NCBI GenBank assembly: GCA_002455375.1
Contig: DKKR01000053.1
Location: 1,837 to 23,253 of the forward strand
Source of the DNA: Bacteroidetes bacterium UBA6661
GTDB lineage: Bacteria > Bacteroidota > Bacteroidia > AKYH767-A > OLB10
Length of the DNA stretch: 21,417 bases
Direction: 5' to 3'
Of the stretch, positions 7,898 to 15,297 are shown piece by piece. The notes beneath the pieces are model-generated. The model did no database searches and was not told the origin of the DNA. It saw only the letters and a program-made list of their open reading frames with translations. Both the position numbers and the translations under genes were made by a program. Each line of letters opens with the position of its first letter. The first letter of the stretch is position 1.

Positions 7898-9370
7898 ATG
7901 CACAACGACATAAAAGTAATTGATGAAAGCCGGCAAGGTGAACCTACCATGCTGCAATCATCATCAGAAAATCTGAGCCCTAAAAAACTTTATTTAGAAA
8001 GTTATGGCTGTCAGATGAATTTTGCAGACAGCGAGATTGTTGCATCAATTTTGAAGAATGAAGGTTTTGAAACCACAAAAGATGTTAATGAAGCTGATGC
8101 AGTTTTTATTAATACCTGCGCCATTCGTGACAATGCAGAACAACGTGTCCGAACAAGGCTTAAAGATTTTAAAAAGATAAAAAAAGAAAATCCTGATTTG
8201 ATTGTTGGCGTTCTTGGCTGTATGGCAGAAAGAATTAAATCGCAATTTCTGGAAGAGGAAAAATTAGTGGATATTGTAGTTGGCCCTGATGCCTATCGTG
8301 ACTTACCACTATTGATTGAGAAAGTTGAAGACGGACAAAAGGCTGTTAATGTAATTTTATCGAAAGAAGAAACTTATGCAGATATCACTCCTGTCAGATT
8401 AGGCAACAATGGTGTAACTGCCTTTGTGAGTATTATGCGTGGCTGCGACAATATGTGTTCTTTTTGTGTTGTACCATTTACACGTGGTCGTGAACGTTCA
8501 CGCGACCCACAAAGTATAATTAAAGAAGTAGAACAACTGTATAATGAAGGTTACAGAGAAGTAACATTATTGGGTCAGAACGTTGACTCCTATTTATGGA
8601 AAGGTGGTGGACTGAAAAAAGATTTAGATACTGAAACTGTTCATTTGGCATTAAACCATAAACTACCGCCCGAGCAGCAAAAAGATTTTGTCACTTTTTC
8701 TAATCTTCTTGAAATGGTGGCAGATGTGAATCCTGACATGCGTGTCAGATTTTCAACATCAAATCCCCGCGATATGACTGATGCAGTATTGCACAGCATG
8801 GCTAAGTACGAAAACATTTGTAAGTATATACATCTTCCAGTACAGTCTGGCAGCAGTAGCGTTCTTGAAAAAATGAACAGAGGATATACCCGAGAAGATT
8901 ACATTGCAAGAATAGAAAGCATAAAAAGAATATTGCCCGAATGTGGTATCAGCACAGATATTATTGCTGGTTTTTGCAGTGAAACAGAAGAAGAACATCA
9001 GGAAACCATCAGCCTGATGGAACAGACAATTTATGATTTTGCATTTATGTTTGTTTATAGCGAAAGACCAGGGACCTTTGCAGAAAGAAAATTTACAGAC
9101 GATGTTTTGCCTGAAGTTAAAACAAAAAGATTGAACGAAATAGTTGCACTACAACAAAAACATTCAGCAATCAGAACCAATCAATCCATAGGAAAAGTTT
9201 ATAAAGTTTTAATTGAAGGTGTTTCTAAAAAATCGGATGAAATGCTCATGGGCAGAAACTCGCAAAACACGGTGGTTGTATTTCCAAAAAACAATCACAA
9301 ACCAGGAGAGTATGTTCATGTTAAAGTTAATAAGTGTACTTCAACAACATTGATTGGTGAAGTTGTATAA
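7898..9370 (+). CDS. miaB: tRNA-2-methylthio-N6-dimethylallyladenosine synthase (radical SAM methylthiotransferase)
   Basis: The protein has 490 aa. The N-terminal UPF0004/MTTase domain supplies three cysteines for the auxiliary iron-sulfur cluster: C38 in 'ESYGCQMN', C74 in 'FINTCAIRDNAEQRV' and C108 in 'GVLGCMAERIK'. The radical-SAM core has CxxxCxxC at C183/C187/C190 ('RGCDNMCSFCVVPFTRGRE') and 'EVTLLGQNVDSY'. The C terminus is a TRAM RNA-binding domain. 'CAIRDNAEQRV' and 'VPFTRGRERSR' favour MiaB over RimO or MtaB. The enzyme adds the methylthio group at C2 of i6A37 in tRNAs reading UNN codons. An insert of about 35 residues after 'NVDSY' (WKGGGLKKDLDTE...) is common in this phylum. The first 28 residues are weakly conserved, so Met18 is an alternative start. 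Only 82 nt, with no visible terminator, separates it from the next gene. Confidence 0.96.
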   Translation: MHNDIKVIDESRQGEPTMLQSSSENLSPKKLYLESYGCQMNFADSEIVASILKNEGFETTKDVNEADAVFINTCAIRDNAEQRVRTRLKDFKKIKKENPDLIVGVLGCMAERIKSQFLEEEKLVDIVVGPDAYRDLPLLIEKVEDGQKAVNVILSKEETYADITPVRLGNNGVTAFVSIMRGCDNMCSFCVVPFTRGRERSRDPQSIIKEVEQLYNEGYREVTLLGQNVDSYLWKGGGLKKDLDTETVHLALNHKLPPEQQKDFVTFSNLLEMVADVNPDMRVRFSTSNPRDMTDAVLHSMAKYENICKYIHLPVQSGSSSVLEKMNRGYTREDYIARIESIKRILPECGISTDIIAGFCSETEEEHQETISLMEQTIYDFAFMFVYSERPGTFAERKFTDDVLPEVKTKRLNEIVALQQKHSAIRTNQSIGKVYKVLIEGVSKKSDEMLMGRNSQNTVVVFPKNNHKPGEYVHVKVNKCTSTTLIGEVV

Positions 9371-9452
9371 CAAATTTCGAAAAATAAAAACAACAATAAC
9401 CATTCACTGTTTAAGAAAAACACAAGAAGAAACACAAAGTTAACTATCGGAA

Positions 9453-10673
9453 ATGACCATACAGGATATAAAAGCACGATTTGGAATTATTGGTTTTTCA
9501 TCAGTACTCGACCATGCATTAAACACAGCAAGACAAGTAGCACCTACAGATTTAACTGTTTTGATTACAGGTGAGAGTGGTTCCGGAAAAGAGGTTTTCC
9601 CACAAATCATACATCAGCTTAGTTCCAGAAAACACGGCCCATACATTGCGGTAAACTGTGGTGCAATGCCCGAAGGCACTATTGACAGTGAATTGTTTGG
9701 TCATGAAAAGGGCGCATTTACCGGTGCTCATGAAATGCGAAAAGGCTATTTTGAAGTATCGAATGGCGGAACAATCTTTTTGGATGAGGTAGCTGAATTA
9801 CCCATGTTTACTCAGGTACGTTTATTACGTGTGCTTGAGTCGGGAGAGTTTTTAAAGGTTGGTTCAAGCAAGGTTCAGAAAACAGATGTTAGAGTTGTTG
9901 CAGCTACCAATGTAAATATTCCGGAAGCCATTAGCAGAGGTCGTTTCAGAGAGGATTTATATTACAGGCTCAATACCGTTCCAATACATGTGCCTGCACT
10001 CCGTGAACGAACAGAGGACGTGCATTTATTATTCAGAAAATTTGCAGGAGATTTTGCGGAAAAGTATCGTATGCCTGCACTTACACTTCAGCCCGAAGCT
10101 TTACGTTTACTGATGGAGTACAGATGGCCGGGAAATGTCAGGCAGTTGAAGAATGTTACAGAGCAGCTTAGCATCATTGAACAGAAAAAAGAAATCAGTG
10201 CAGAAGTACTTTTAAAATACTTGCCTCAGGAAAATTTTGCAAGCGTACCCACTCTATTCAATAATCACAAAGGCGGTGATTTGAATGAGCGTGAGTTGTT
10301 GTATAAAGTTCTGTTTGAAATGAAAAAAGACATTTCAGAGCTTAAAAAAATTGTTTTTAATATCATCAGCAATGGCGAGCCTGTGCATCTTGAAAATTCA
10401 GATATTGATACAGAAAGGTTTTTGAATGATGTAAAAGGGCATCCTGTACTACACACTAACGACACTTCAATTACGCTGACAAAGCCCACACATATTGATG
10501 TTAAGCCGCATGAACATGTTGAAGAATCGTTGAGCATTGCCGACAGAGAAAAAGATTTGATTATCCGTGCTTTGGAAAAATACAGAGGTAAAAGAAAAGG
10601 TGCTGCCAAAGAATTGGGGATTTCTGAACGAACACTTTACAGAAAAATAAACGAATACGGCATTAAAGACTGA
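9453..10673 (+). CDS. Sigma-54-dependent transcriptional activator without a receiver domain
   Basis: The protein has 406 aa. The AAA+ domain starts almost at the N terminus: Walker A 'GESGSGKE' (40-47), the sigma-54-contacting loop 'GAFTGA' (87-92), Walker B 'GGTIFLDE' (D111, E112), and 'RFREDLYYRLN' and 'WPGNVRQLKN' further on. A linker of about 100 residues (roughly 255-360), with no domain I recognise, leads to a C-terminal Fis-type helix-turn-helix ('KRKGAAKELGISERTLYRKI'). No response-regulator, GAF or PAS domain precedes the AAA+ module, so control must come through a partner, through expression level, or through the linker. The protein should open sigma-54 promoters using ATP. Its TGA stop overlaps the next gene's ATG by 1 nt, so it is translationally coupled to lptE. 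Its target genes cannot be read from the sequence. Confidence 0.93.
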   Translation: MTIQDIKARFGIIGFSSVLDHALNTARQVAPTDLTVLITGESGSGKEVFPQIIHQLSSRKHGPYIAVNCGAMPEGTIDSELFGHEKGAFTGAHEMRKGYFEVSNGGTIFLDEVAELPMFTQVRLLRVLESGEFLKVGSSKVQKTDVRVVAATNVNIPEAISRGRFREDLYYRLNTVPIHVPALRERTEDVHLLFRKFAGDFAEKYRMPALTLQPEALRLLMEYRWPGNVRQLKNVTEQLSIIEQKKEISAEVLLKYLPQENFASVPTLFNNHKGGDLNERELLYKVLFEMKKDISELKKIVFNIISNGEPVHLENSDIDTERFLNDVKGHPVLHTNDTSITLTKPTHIDVKPHEHVEESLSIADREKDLIIRALEKYRGKRKGAAKELGISERTLYRKINEYGIKD

Positions 10674-11215
10674 TGAGTAATATAAAAAAGAATTCGGGCA
10701 TATTAAGGAGTAAATTATTCTCAAGATTAATTCTGTTAATGGCCTTTACTGCAATGATGGAATCGTGTGGTGTCTATTCTTTTACAGGAGCATCAATAAC
10801 ACCGGGTGTCAAAACTGTCAGCATTCAGTATTTTCCTAACAGGGCATCAGTAGCACAGCCATCATTAAGTCAGGTTTTTACTGATAAGCTCAAAGAAAAA
10901 TTTGTTTCACAGACTTCGCTCATCCAGGTCAATCAATCGGGTGATTTACGTTTTGAAGGATATATTAGTGACTACAATGTTCAGCCAACTGCAATTCAAA
11001 GTACAGACGTGGCTGCGTTAAACCGCCTCACCATTACTGTTCATGTTAAATTTGAAAACGTGAAGGATGAAAAGCAGAATTTTGAGACTAGTTTTTCGAG
11101 GTATGCCGACTTTGATTCCAGGAAAGATCTGACAAGTGTTGAGTCATCTCTGATGAATGATATATCTTCGCAACTTGTAGATGATATTTTTAATAAATCT
11201 GTTGTTAACTGGTAA
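10673..11215 (+). CDS. lptE: LptE-like LPS-assembly lipoprotein
   Basis: The protein has 180 aa. A basic N terminus and hydrophobic stretch end in a lipobox, with 'MESC' at Cys32, followed by 'GVYSFTGASITPGVKTVSIQYF' and 'LSQVFTDKLKEKF', then 'LRFEGYISDYNV' and 'NRLTITVHVKFEN'. This is the LptE family pattern: short beta-alpha fold, a Tyr-containing Gly-Val-Tyr-Ser-Phe start after the lipid Cys, and the helix 'FTDKLKEKF'. LptE plugs the LptD barrel and helps insert lipopolysaccharide in the outer leaflet. The gene overlaps the preceding regulator (TGATG) and the following gene (TAATG) by 1 nt each, so the three should be made together. lptD is not in the window. Confidence 0.88.
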   Translation: MSNIKKNSGILRSKLFSRLILLMAFTAMMESCGVYSFTGASITPGVKTVSIQYFPNRASVAQPSLSQVFTDKLKEKFVSQTSLIQVNQSGDLRFEGYISDYNVQPTAIQSTDVAALNRLTITVHVKFENVKDEKQNFETSFSRYADFDSRKDLTSVESSLMNDISSQLVDDIFNKSVVNW

Positions 11216-12639
11216 TGACTAAAGAACGTTTTTTTAATTTTATTCAACAACCGTATAATATTCAGACCAATGACATTGAAGAGTTGGAACAAATCATTGA
11301 GCAGTTCCCTTATTTTCAGACTGCACGACTGATTTACACCAAATCACTACATAATGAAAACAGTTATTTATACAATGACGAGTTAAAACGAACTGCTGCC
11401 TTTGCTGCTGACAGAAGCGTTCTTTACAAACTCATCCACACCATCAATAAAGACACACATATTGTTGACTCAGATAGTTTAGATTCTGATGAAATAGCAT
11501 CAAGAGTTGAAATTAGTCCTGTTCAAGAAACACCTGAAGTGGATGCACTTGTATTTGAAGAAAAAACAGAAGCCGAAACTCAGGTAATTATTTTTGAAGA
11601 AAAAGATAAATCGGATGCAGATGATGAACCGATATTATTTGAAGAAAAGACATTAGCTAATGAGGAGGTCGAGCCTGTTGTTTTTGAAGAAAAGCTACCT
11701 GAAACTACAGCAACAGAGGCCATAATATTTACTGCTATTGAAGAACCCATCAATACCAATATAACAGAGGTTGATGAAAATGAGCCTTCAAACAAAAATG
11801 CAGTGATAGCGTCAGAGAAAAAAGAACGTGCCCTGACACCGGCAGAAATTTTGTCACAACGACTGCGTGAAATCGAATCGCAATTGGAAGACAAAAAGGA
11901 AGAAGAAACTGAAGCAGTCTCTGAGTTGAAAGAAGAAAAATCTCTGTCTGAGCCCCCAAAAATTACAGAACCAGTAAATATTCAACCTGAAGTATTGCCT
12001 GAAAGCATTGAAATTAATCCATCGCTACTGGAAATTAAAGAAGAAGTTGAGATTCCTGAACCTGAAGAAGTAGAAAATTTAATAGCCCCGGCACCAGAAA
12101 ACACAGAAAAAACTGTTGAAGTTGTTGTAGCAAGTCCGGAAATTAAATCCTCCATAATTGAAGATAATGTTACTCCAGATGCCATAATTCAACCTGAAAT
12201 AAAACCATTACCAGAGGTTGATAAAAAAGAAAAACATTCATTTTCAGACTGGCTGCATCTTTTTCAGCCGCAGGAGGAAAAAAAAACTTTAATTACTAAT
12301 GCTTTAGTTGAATCAAACAGCGACAAAAATCTGATTAGTAATAAGTTAACTGGAGAAGATATAGCTAAAAACATCAATAGTGAAATCATAAATCAATTTA
12401 TCCAAAACGACCCCAGGATAGAAAGTAGCAAGACTAAGTTTTTTAGTCCGGGCAACTTGGCTAAGTCCAGTGTTACTGATGTTTCCGACATTGTTTCAGA
12501 AACTTTGGCAAAAATATATTTAGGGCAAAATAATTTCAGTAAGGCAATTCAAACTTATGAGAAGCTCATATTGAAATATCCGGAAAAAAGTGTTTACTTT
12601 GCAGCCCTTATTAAAGAAATAAAGAAATCACAGATTTAA
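11215..12639 (+). CDS. Large acidic low-complexity protein with C-terminal TPR-like segment
   Basis: The protein has 474 aa and no signal peptide. The N-terminal 80 residues form a conserved-looking helical block ('FFNFIQQPYNIQTNDIEELE', 'FPYFQTARLIYTKSLH'). Residues about 85-330 are very Glu/Pro-rich and probably disordered. They contain four copies of a V/I/L-F-E-E-K phrase at about 113-117, 126-130, 141-145 and 156-160, plus a decayed fifth at about 170. The C-terminal 70 residues ('SETLAKIYLGQNNFSKAIQTYEKLILKYPEKSVYFAALI') look like one TPR plus a capping helix, preceded by 'FSDWLHLF'. The start overlaps the lptE stop by 1 nt and secG follows 12 nt later. I do not recognise a named function. 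The context (LPS export, Sec translocon) suggests an envelope-biogenesis scaffold, but that is inference. Confidence 0.85.
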   Translation: MTKERFFNFIQQPYNIQTNDIEELEQIIEQFPYFQTARLIYTKSLHNENSYLYNDELKRTAAFAADRSVLYKLIHTINKDTHIVDSDSLDSDEIASRVEISPVQETPEVDALVFEEKTEAETQVIIFEEKDKSDADDEPILFEEKTLANEEVEPVVFEEKLPETTATEAIIFTAIEEPINTNITEVDENEPSNKNAVIASEKKERALTPAEILSQRLREIESQLEDKKEEETEAVSELKEEKSLSEPPKITEPVNIQPEVLPESIEINPSLLEIKEEVEIPEPEEVENLIAPAPENTEKTVEVVVASPEIKSSIIEDNVTPDAIIQPEIKPLPEVDKKEKHSFSDWLHLFQPQEEKKTLITNALVESNSDKNLISNKLTGEDIAKNINSEIINQFIQNDPRIESSKTKFFSPGNLAKSSVTDVSDIVSETLAKIYLGQNNFSKAIQTYEKLILKYPEKSVYFAALIKEIKKSQI

Positions 12640-12651
12640 CAATCAATCAAT

Positions 12652-13017
12652 ATGTACACTTTAATTACCGTGTTAATTATTTTAATTAGTGTTTTATTAT
12701 GCCTTGCCGTATTGGTACAAAACTCAAAAGGTGGCGGTTTGGCTTCCGGTTTTTCTGCACCACAGCAAATTATGGGCGTTCGTAAAACTACTGACTTTCT
12801 TGAGAAATTTACCTGGGGATTGGGAACTGCATTAATCGTTTTCTGCGTTATAGCAAATTTTATGACTCCCGGTAGTAATAACAGCACTGAAGTAAGAGCT
12901 TCATCTATACAGGAGCAAATTGACAATGCAACACTACCAGCATCACCACAGGCACCATTGCCTTCGCAGCAAAATGCACAACCTGCACAGCAACCTGCTA
13001 CACAACCGGCAAAATAA
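12652..13017 (+). CDS. secG: Preprotein translocase subunit SecG
   Basis: The protein has 121 aa. Two hydrophobic helices (about residues 3-22 and 55-73) flank the conserved cytoplasmic loop 'VLVQNSKGGGLASGFSAPQQIMGVRKTTDFLEKFTW', typical of SecG. The tail after residue 85 is Pro/Gln/Ala-rich with repeated 'QPAQQPA' phrases and is low-complexity. SecG is a non-essential partner of SecYE that helps the SecA-driven step of protein export. It is the last gene of the run from the sigma-54 activator and is followed directly by a hairpin terminator. Confidence 0.95.
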   Translation: MYTLITVLIILISVLLCLAVLVQNSKGGGLASGFSAPQQIMGVRKTTDFLEKFTWGLGTALIVFCVIANFMTPGSNNSTEVRASSIQEQIDNATLPASPQAPLPSQQNAQPAQQPATQPAK

Positions 13018-13037
13018 TCTTGTCAGTTAATAACTTT

Positions 13038-13073
13038 TAAAGGTGCCATAATGCTGAAATTATGACACCTTTA
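13038..13073 (+). terminator. Hairpin terminator after secG
   Basis: The arms TAAAGGTG-C-CATAAT and ATTATG-A-CACCTTTA pair over 14 of 15 positions, with one C/A mismatch, around a 6-nt loop. The hairpin begins 20 nt after the secG stop and is followed by the loosely T-rich TTATTTAT. It separates secG from groES. Confidence 0.65.
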
Positions 13074-13121
13074 TTATTTATACCAAAGCCACAAATCGCA
13101 AATCTGTCAGTAAAATAGTAG

Positions 13122-13137
13122 TGGCACAGAAACTGAT
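13122..13137 (+). promoter_or_regulatory. Partial sigma-54-like (-24/-12) site upstream of groES
   Basis: The sequence TGGCAC-AGAAA-CTGAT has a perfect -24 element (TGGCAC). At the -12 position it has TGA where TTGC is expected, with the dinucleotides at the normal spacing. It lies about 65 nt before the groES ATG. I could not find a TAnnTTTG element in this spacer, nor a CIRCE element. The match is incomplete and may be chance. Confidence 0.2.
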
Positions 13138-13201
13138 AATGGGCAAACTGAAGTTATTTATAAAAGTATAAAAGTCAAACAATTTAAATCACATTATTAC
13201 T

Positions 13202-13480
13202 ATGAGTAAAATTAATTTAACACCACTGGCAGACCGCGTTATTGTAGAAGTGGCTGCTGCAGAAGAGAAAACAGCAAGTGGAATTATTATTCCTGACACA
13301 GCAAAAGAAAAACCTCAAAAAGGCAAAGTAGTAGCTGTTGGTGGAGGTAAGAAAGATGAGCCAATGACTGTAAAAGTTGGTGACAGCGTTTTATATGGAA
13401 AATATGCAGGAACAGAAATTTCTGTTGATGGCAAAGAATATCTTATCATGCGCGAATCAGACATCTTCGCAATTGTTTAA
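13202..13480 (+). CDS. groES: Co-chaperonin GroES
   Basis: The protein has 92 aa, close to the usual length. It shows 'PLADRVIVE' at the start, the mobile loop with 'TASGIIIPDTAKEKPQ' (about 24-39) whose GIII hydrophobic edge docks on GroEL, the roof/strand segment 'GKVVAVGGG', and 'VGDSVLYGKYAGTEI' and 'YLIMRESDIFAIV' at the end. A heptamer of this protein caps the GroEL chamber. It precedes groEL by 68 nt and starts about 130 nt after the secG terminator, so it should have its own promoter. Confidence 0.98.
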   Translation: MSKINLTPLADRVIVEVAAAEEKTASGIIIPDTAKEKPQKGKVVAVGGGKKDEPMTVKVGDSVLYGKYAGTEISVDGKEYLIMRESDIFAIV

Positions 13481-13503
13481 AAGCGATAAAAACAAAAAGA
13501 AAG

Positions 13504-13526
13504 AAATAAATAAATAAATAAATAAA
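13504..13526 (+). repeat. AAAT tetranucleotide microsatellite in the groES-groEL spacer
   Basis: Five consecutive AAAT units (13504-13523), continued by AAA, lie 22 nt upstream of the groEL ATG. No Shine-Dalgarno sequence is evident; such A-rich leaders are usual for highly translated Bacteroidota genes. Confidence 0.8.
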
Positions 13527-13548
13527 CAACTTAAATAAAATACGAAAA

Positions 13549-15180
13549 ATGGCAAAAGAAATCACATTTAACCTTGATGCACGCGATGCTCTTAAAAAAG
13601 GTGTTGATGCATTGGCAAATGCAGTAAAAGTAACTTTAGGACCTAAGGGCCGTAATGTTATTATTGATAAAAAATTCGGTTCACCAACAATTACAAAAGA
13701 TGGCGTTACTGTTGCGAAAGAAATAGAACTTACCAATAGCATTGAGAATATGGGTGCTCAGATGTTGAAAGAAGTAGCGTCTAAAACTGCTGACATAGCA
13801 GGTGACGGTACAACAACAGCAACAGTACTTGCACAGTCAATTGTAAACACAGGTTTAAAAAACGTTACTGCCGGTGCCAATCCAATGGATTTAAAGCGCG
13901 GTATTGACAAAGCTGTTGAAGCAGTAGTTGCATCATTAAAGAAAATGAGCAAAGAAGTTGGTGACGACAATAAGAAAATTGAGCAGGTAGCTACAATTTC
14001 TGCAAATAACGACAGCGAAATCGGAAAACTTATTGCAGAAGCAATGGCTAAAGTAAAAAGAGAAGGTGTTATCACTGTTGAAGAAGCAAAAGGTACTGAA
14101 ACTACAGTTGAGATTGTAGAAGGTATGCAATTTGACAGAGGATATATCTCTCCATATTTTGTTACCAATGCCGATAAAATGCAGGCAGTTTTAGAAAGCC
14201 CATACATTTTATTGTATGACAAAAAAGTATCTAATATGAAAGAATTACTTCCTATTTTAGAGAAAGTAGTTCAGACAGGAAAACCTTTGTTGATTATTGC
14301 TGAAGATGTAGATGGTGAAGCTTTAGCTACATTGGTAGTAAACAAAATCCGTGGCTCACTGAAAATTGCAGCTGTAAAATCTCCAGGCTTTGGCGATCGC
14401 AGAAAAGCAATGATGGAAGATATTGCAATCCTTACCGGTGGTACATTAATCGCTGAAGAGCAAGGATTCAAATTAGAAAATGCTGACCTTTCTTATTTAG
14501 GCACATGCGAAAAAATCACTATTGACAAAGACAACACAACAATTGTTGGTGGTGCAGGAAAAAAGGCAGACATCACTGCTCGTGTTAATCAAATTAAAGC
14601 ACAGATAGAAACTACAACATCTGACTACGACAAAGAAAAACTACAGGAGCGTTTGGCAAAATTAGCAGGTGGTGTAGCAGTACTTTATGTTGGTGCGGCT
14701 ACAGAAGTAGAAATGAAAGAGAAGAAAGACCGTGTTGACGATGCATTGCATGCTACACGTGCAGCAGTTGAAGAAGGTATTGTTGCAGGTGGTGGTGTTG
14801 CATACATTCGTGCTATAACAGCCTTAGACAAACTTAAAGGTGATAATGATGATGAAACAACAGGAATTGCAATCATCAAACGTTCTCTTGAAGAGCCATT
14901 GCGTCAGATTGTGAGCAATGCCGGAATTGAAGGAAGCATTGTAGTACAAAAAGTAAAAGAAGGCAAAGACGACTTTGGTTACAATGCCCGTTCAGATAAG
15001 TATGAAAACATGCATGCTGCCGGAGTTATTGATCCTACTAAAGTAACGCGTGTTGCTCTTGAAAATGCAGCTTCTGTTGCCGGAATGTTACTCACCACAG
15101 AGTGTGTGCTTGCCGACATAAAAGAAGACAAGCCTGCAATGCCTGCAATGCCGGGTGGAATGGGCGGAATGGATTATTAA
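13549..15180 (+). CDS. groEL: Chaperonin GroEL (HSP60)
   Basis: The protein has 543 aa and is complete. The equatorial ATP site shows 'LGPKGRNVIID' (30-40), 'DGVTVAKEIEL' and 'AGDGTTTATVLAQ' with the catalytic Asp at 86. The apical region has 'GYISPYFVTN', and the second equatorial half has 'GGGVAYIRA' and 'VDPTKVTR-like' 'VIDPTKVTRVALENAASVAGMLLTTE'. The C terminus is the short, conventional 'GGMGGMDY' tail. Two seven-subunit rings fold newly made proteins with GroES. It shares the transcript with groES and ends at the strong hairpin at 15223-15266. Confidence 0.99.
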   Translation: MAKEITFNLDARDALKKGVDALANAVKVTLGPKGRNVIIDKKFGSPTITKDGVTVAKEIELTNSIENMGAQMLKEVASKTADIAGDGTTTATVLAQSIVNTGLKNVTAGANPMDLKRGIDKAVEAVVASLKKMSKEVGDDNKKIEQVATISANNDSEIGKLIAEAMAKVKREGVITVEEAKGTETTVEIVEGMQFDRGYISPYFVTNADKMQAVLESPYILLYDKKVSNMKELLPILEKVVQTGKPLLIIAEDVDGEALATLVVNKIRGSLKIAAVKSPGFGDRRKAMMEDIAILTGGTLIAEEQGFKLENADLSYLGTCEKITIDKDNTTIVGGAGKKADITARVNQIKAQIETTTSDYDKEKLQERLAKLAGGVAVLYVGAATEVEMKEKKDRVDDALHATRAAVEEGIVAGGGVAYIRAITALDKLKGDNDDETTGIAIIKRSLEEPLRQIVSNAGIEGSIVVQKVKEGKDDFGYNARSDKYENMHAAGVIDPTKVTRVALENAASVAGMLLTTECVLADIKEDKPAMPAMPGGMGGMDY

Positions 15181-15222
15181 TATCAAAATGAACGTTGAAA
15201 ATTAAGAATTCAAACATTCTCT

Positions 15223-15266
15223 AAAACAAAAATCCCGGTGCAGACTTGTACCGGGATTTTTGTTTT
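15223..15266 (+). terminator. Strong intrinsic terminator after groEL
   Basis: The arms AAAACAAAAATCCCGGT and ACCGGGATTTTTGTTTT are perfectly complementary over 17 bp with a 10-nt loop. The G/C-rich core is followed by a T-run inside the descending arm. It lies 42 nt after the groEL stop. Confidence 0.92.
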
Positions 15267-15272
15267 TTATCT

Positions 15273-15280
15273 TATATTTG
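15273..15280 (+). promoter_or_regulatory. Candidate -7 promoter element for the T9SS cargo gene
   Basis: TATATTTG is an exact TAnnTTTG match, 6 nt after the groEL terminator stem and 17 nt before the ATG at 15298. A TTTG at the normal -33 distance is not present because that position falls in the terminator stem. It would give a very short leader of about 12 nt. Confidence 0.5.
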
Positions 15281-15297
15281 TTTCAAATTTAAAAATT

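Noticed and set aside
13074..13201. CIRCE/HrcA operator upstream of groES
   Set aside because: The TTAGCACTC...GAGTGCTAA inverted repeat is absent. The only strong dyad nearby is the secG terminator.
15238..15297. A longer start (GTG at 15238) for the T9SS cargo gene
   Set aside because: That codon lies inside the groEL terminator hairpin. The added residues would precede a proper signal peptide, which starts at the ATG at 15298.
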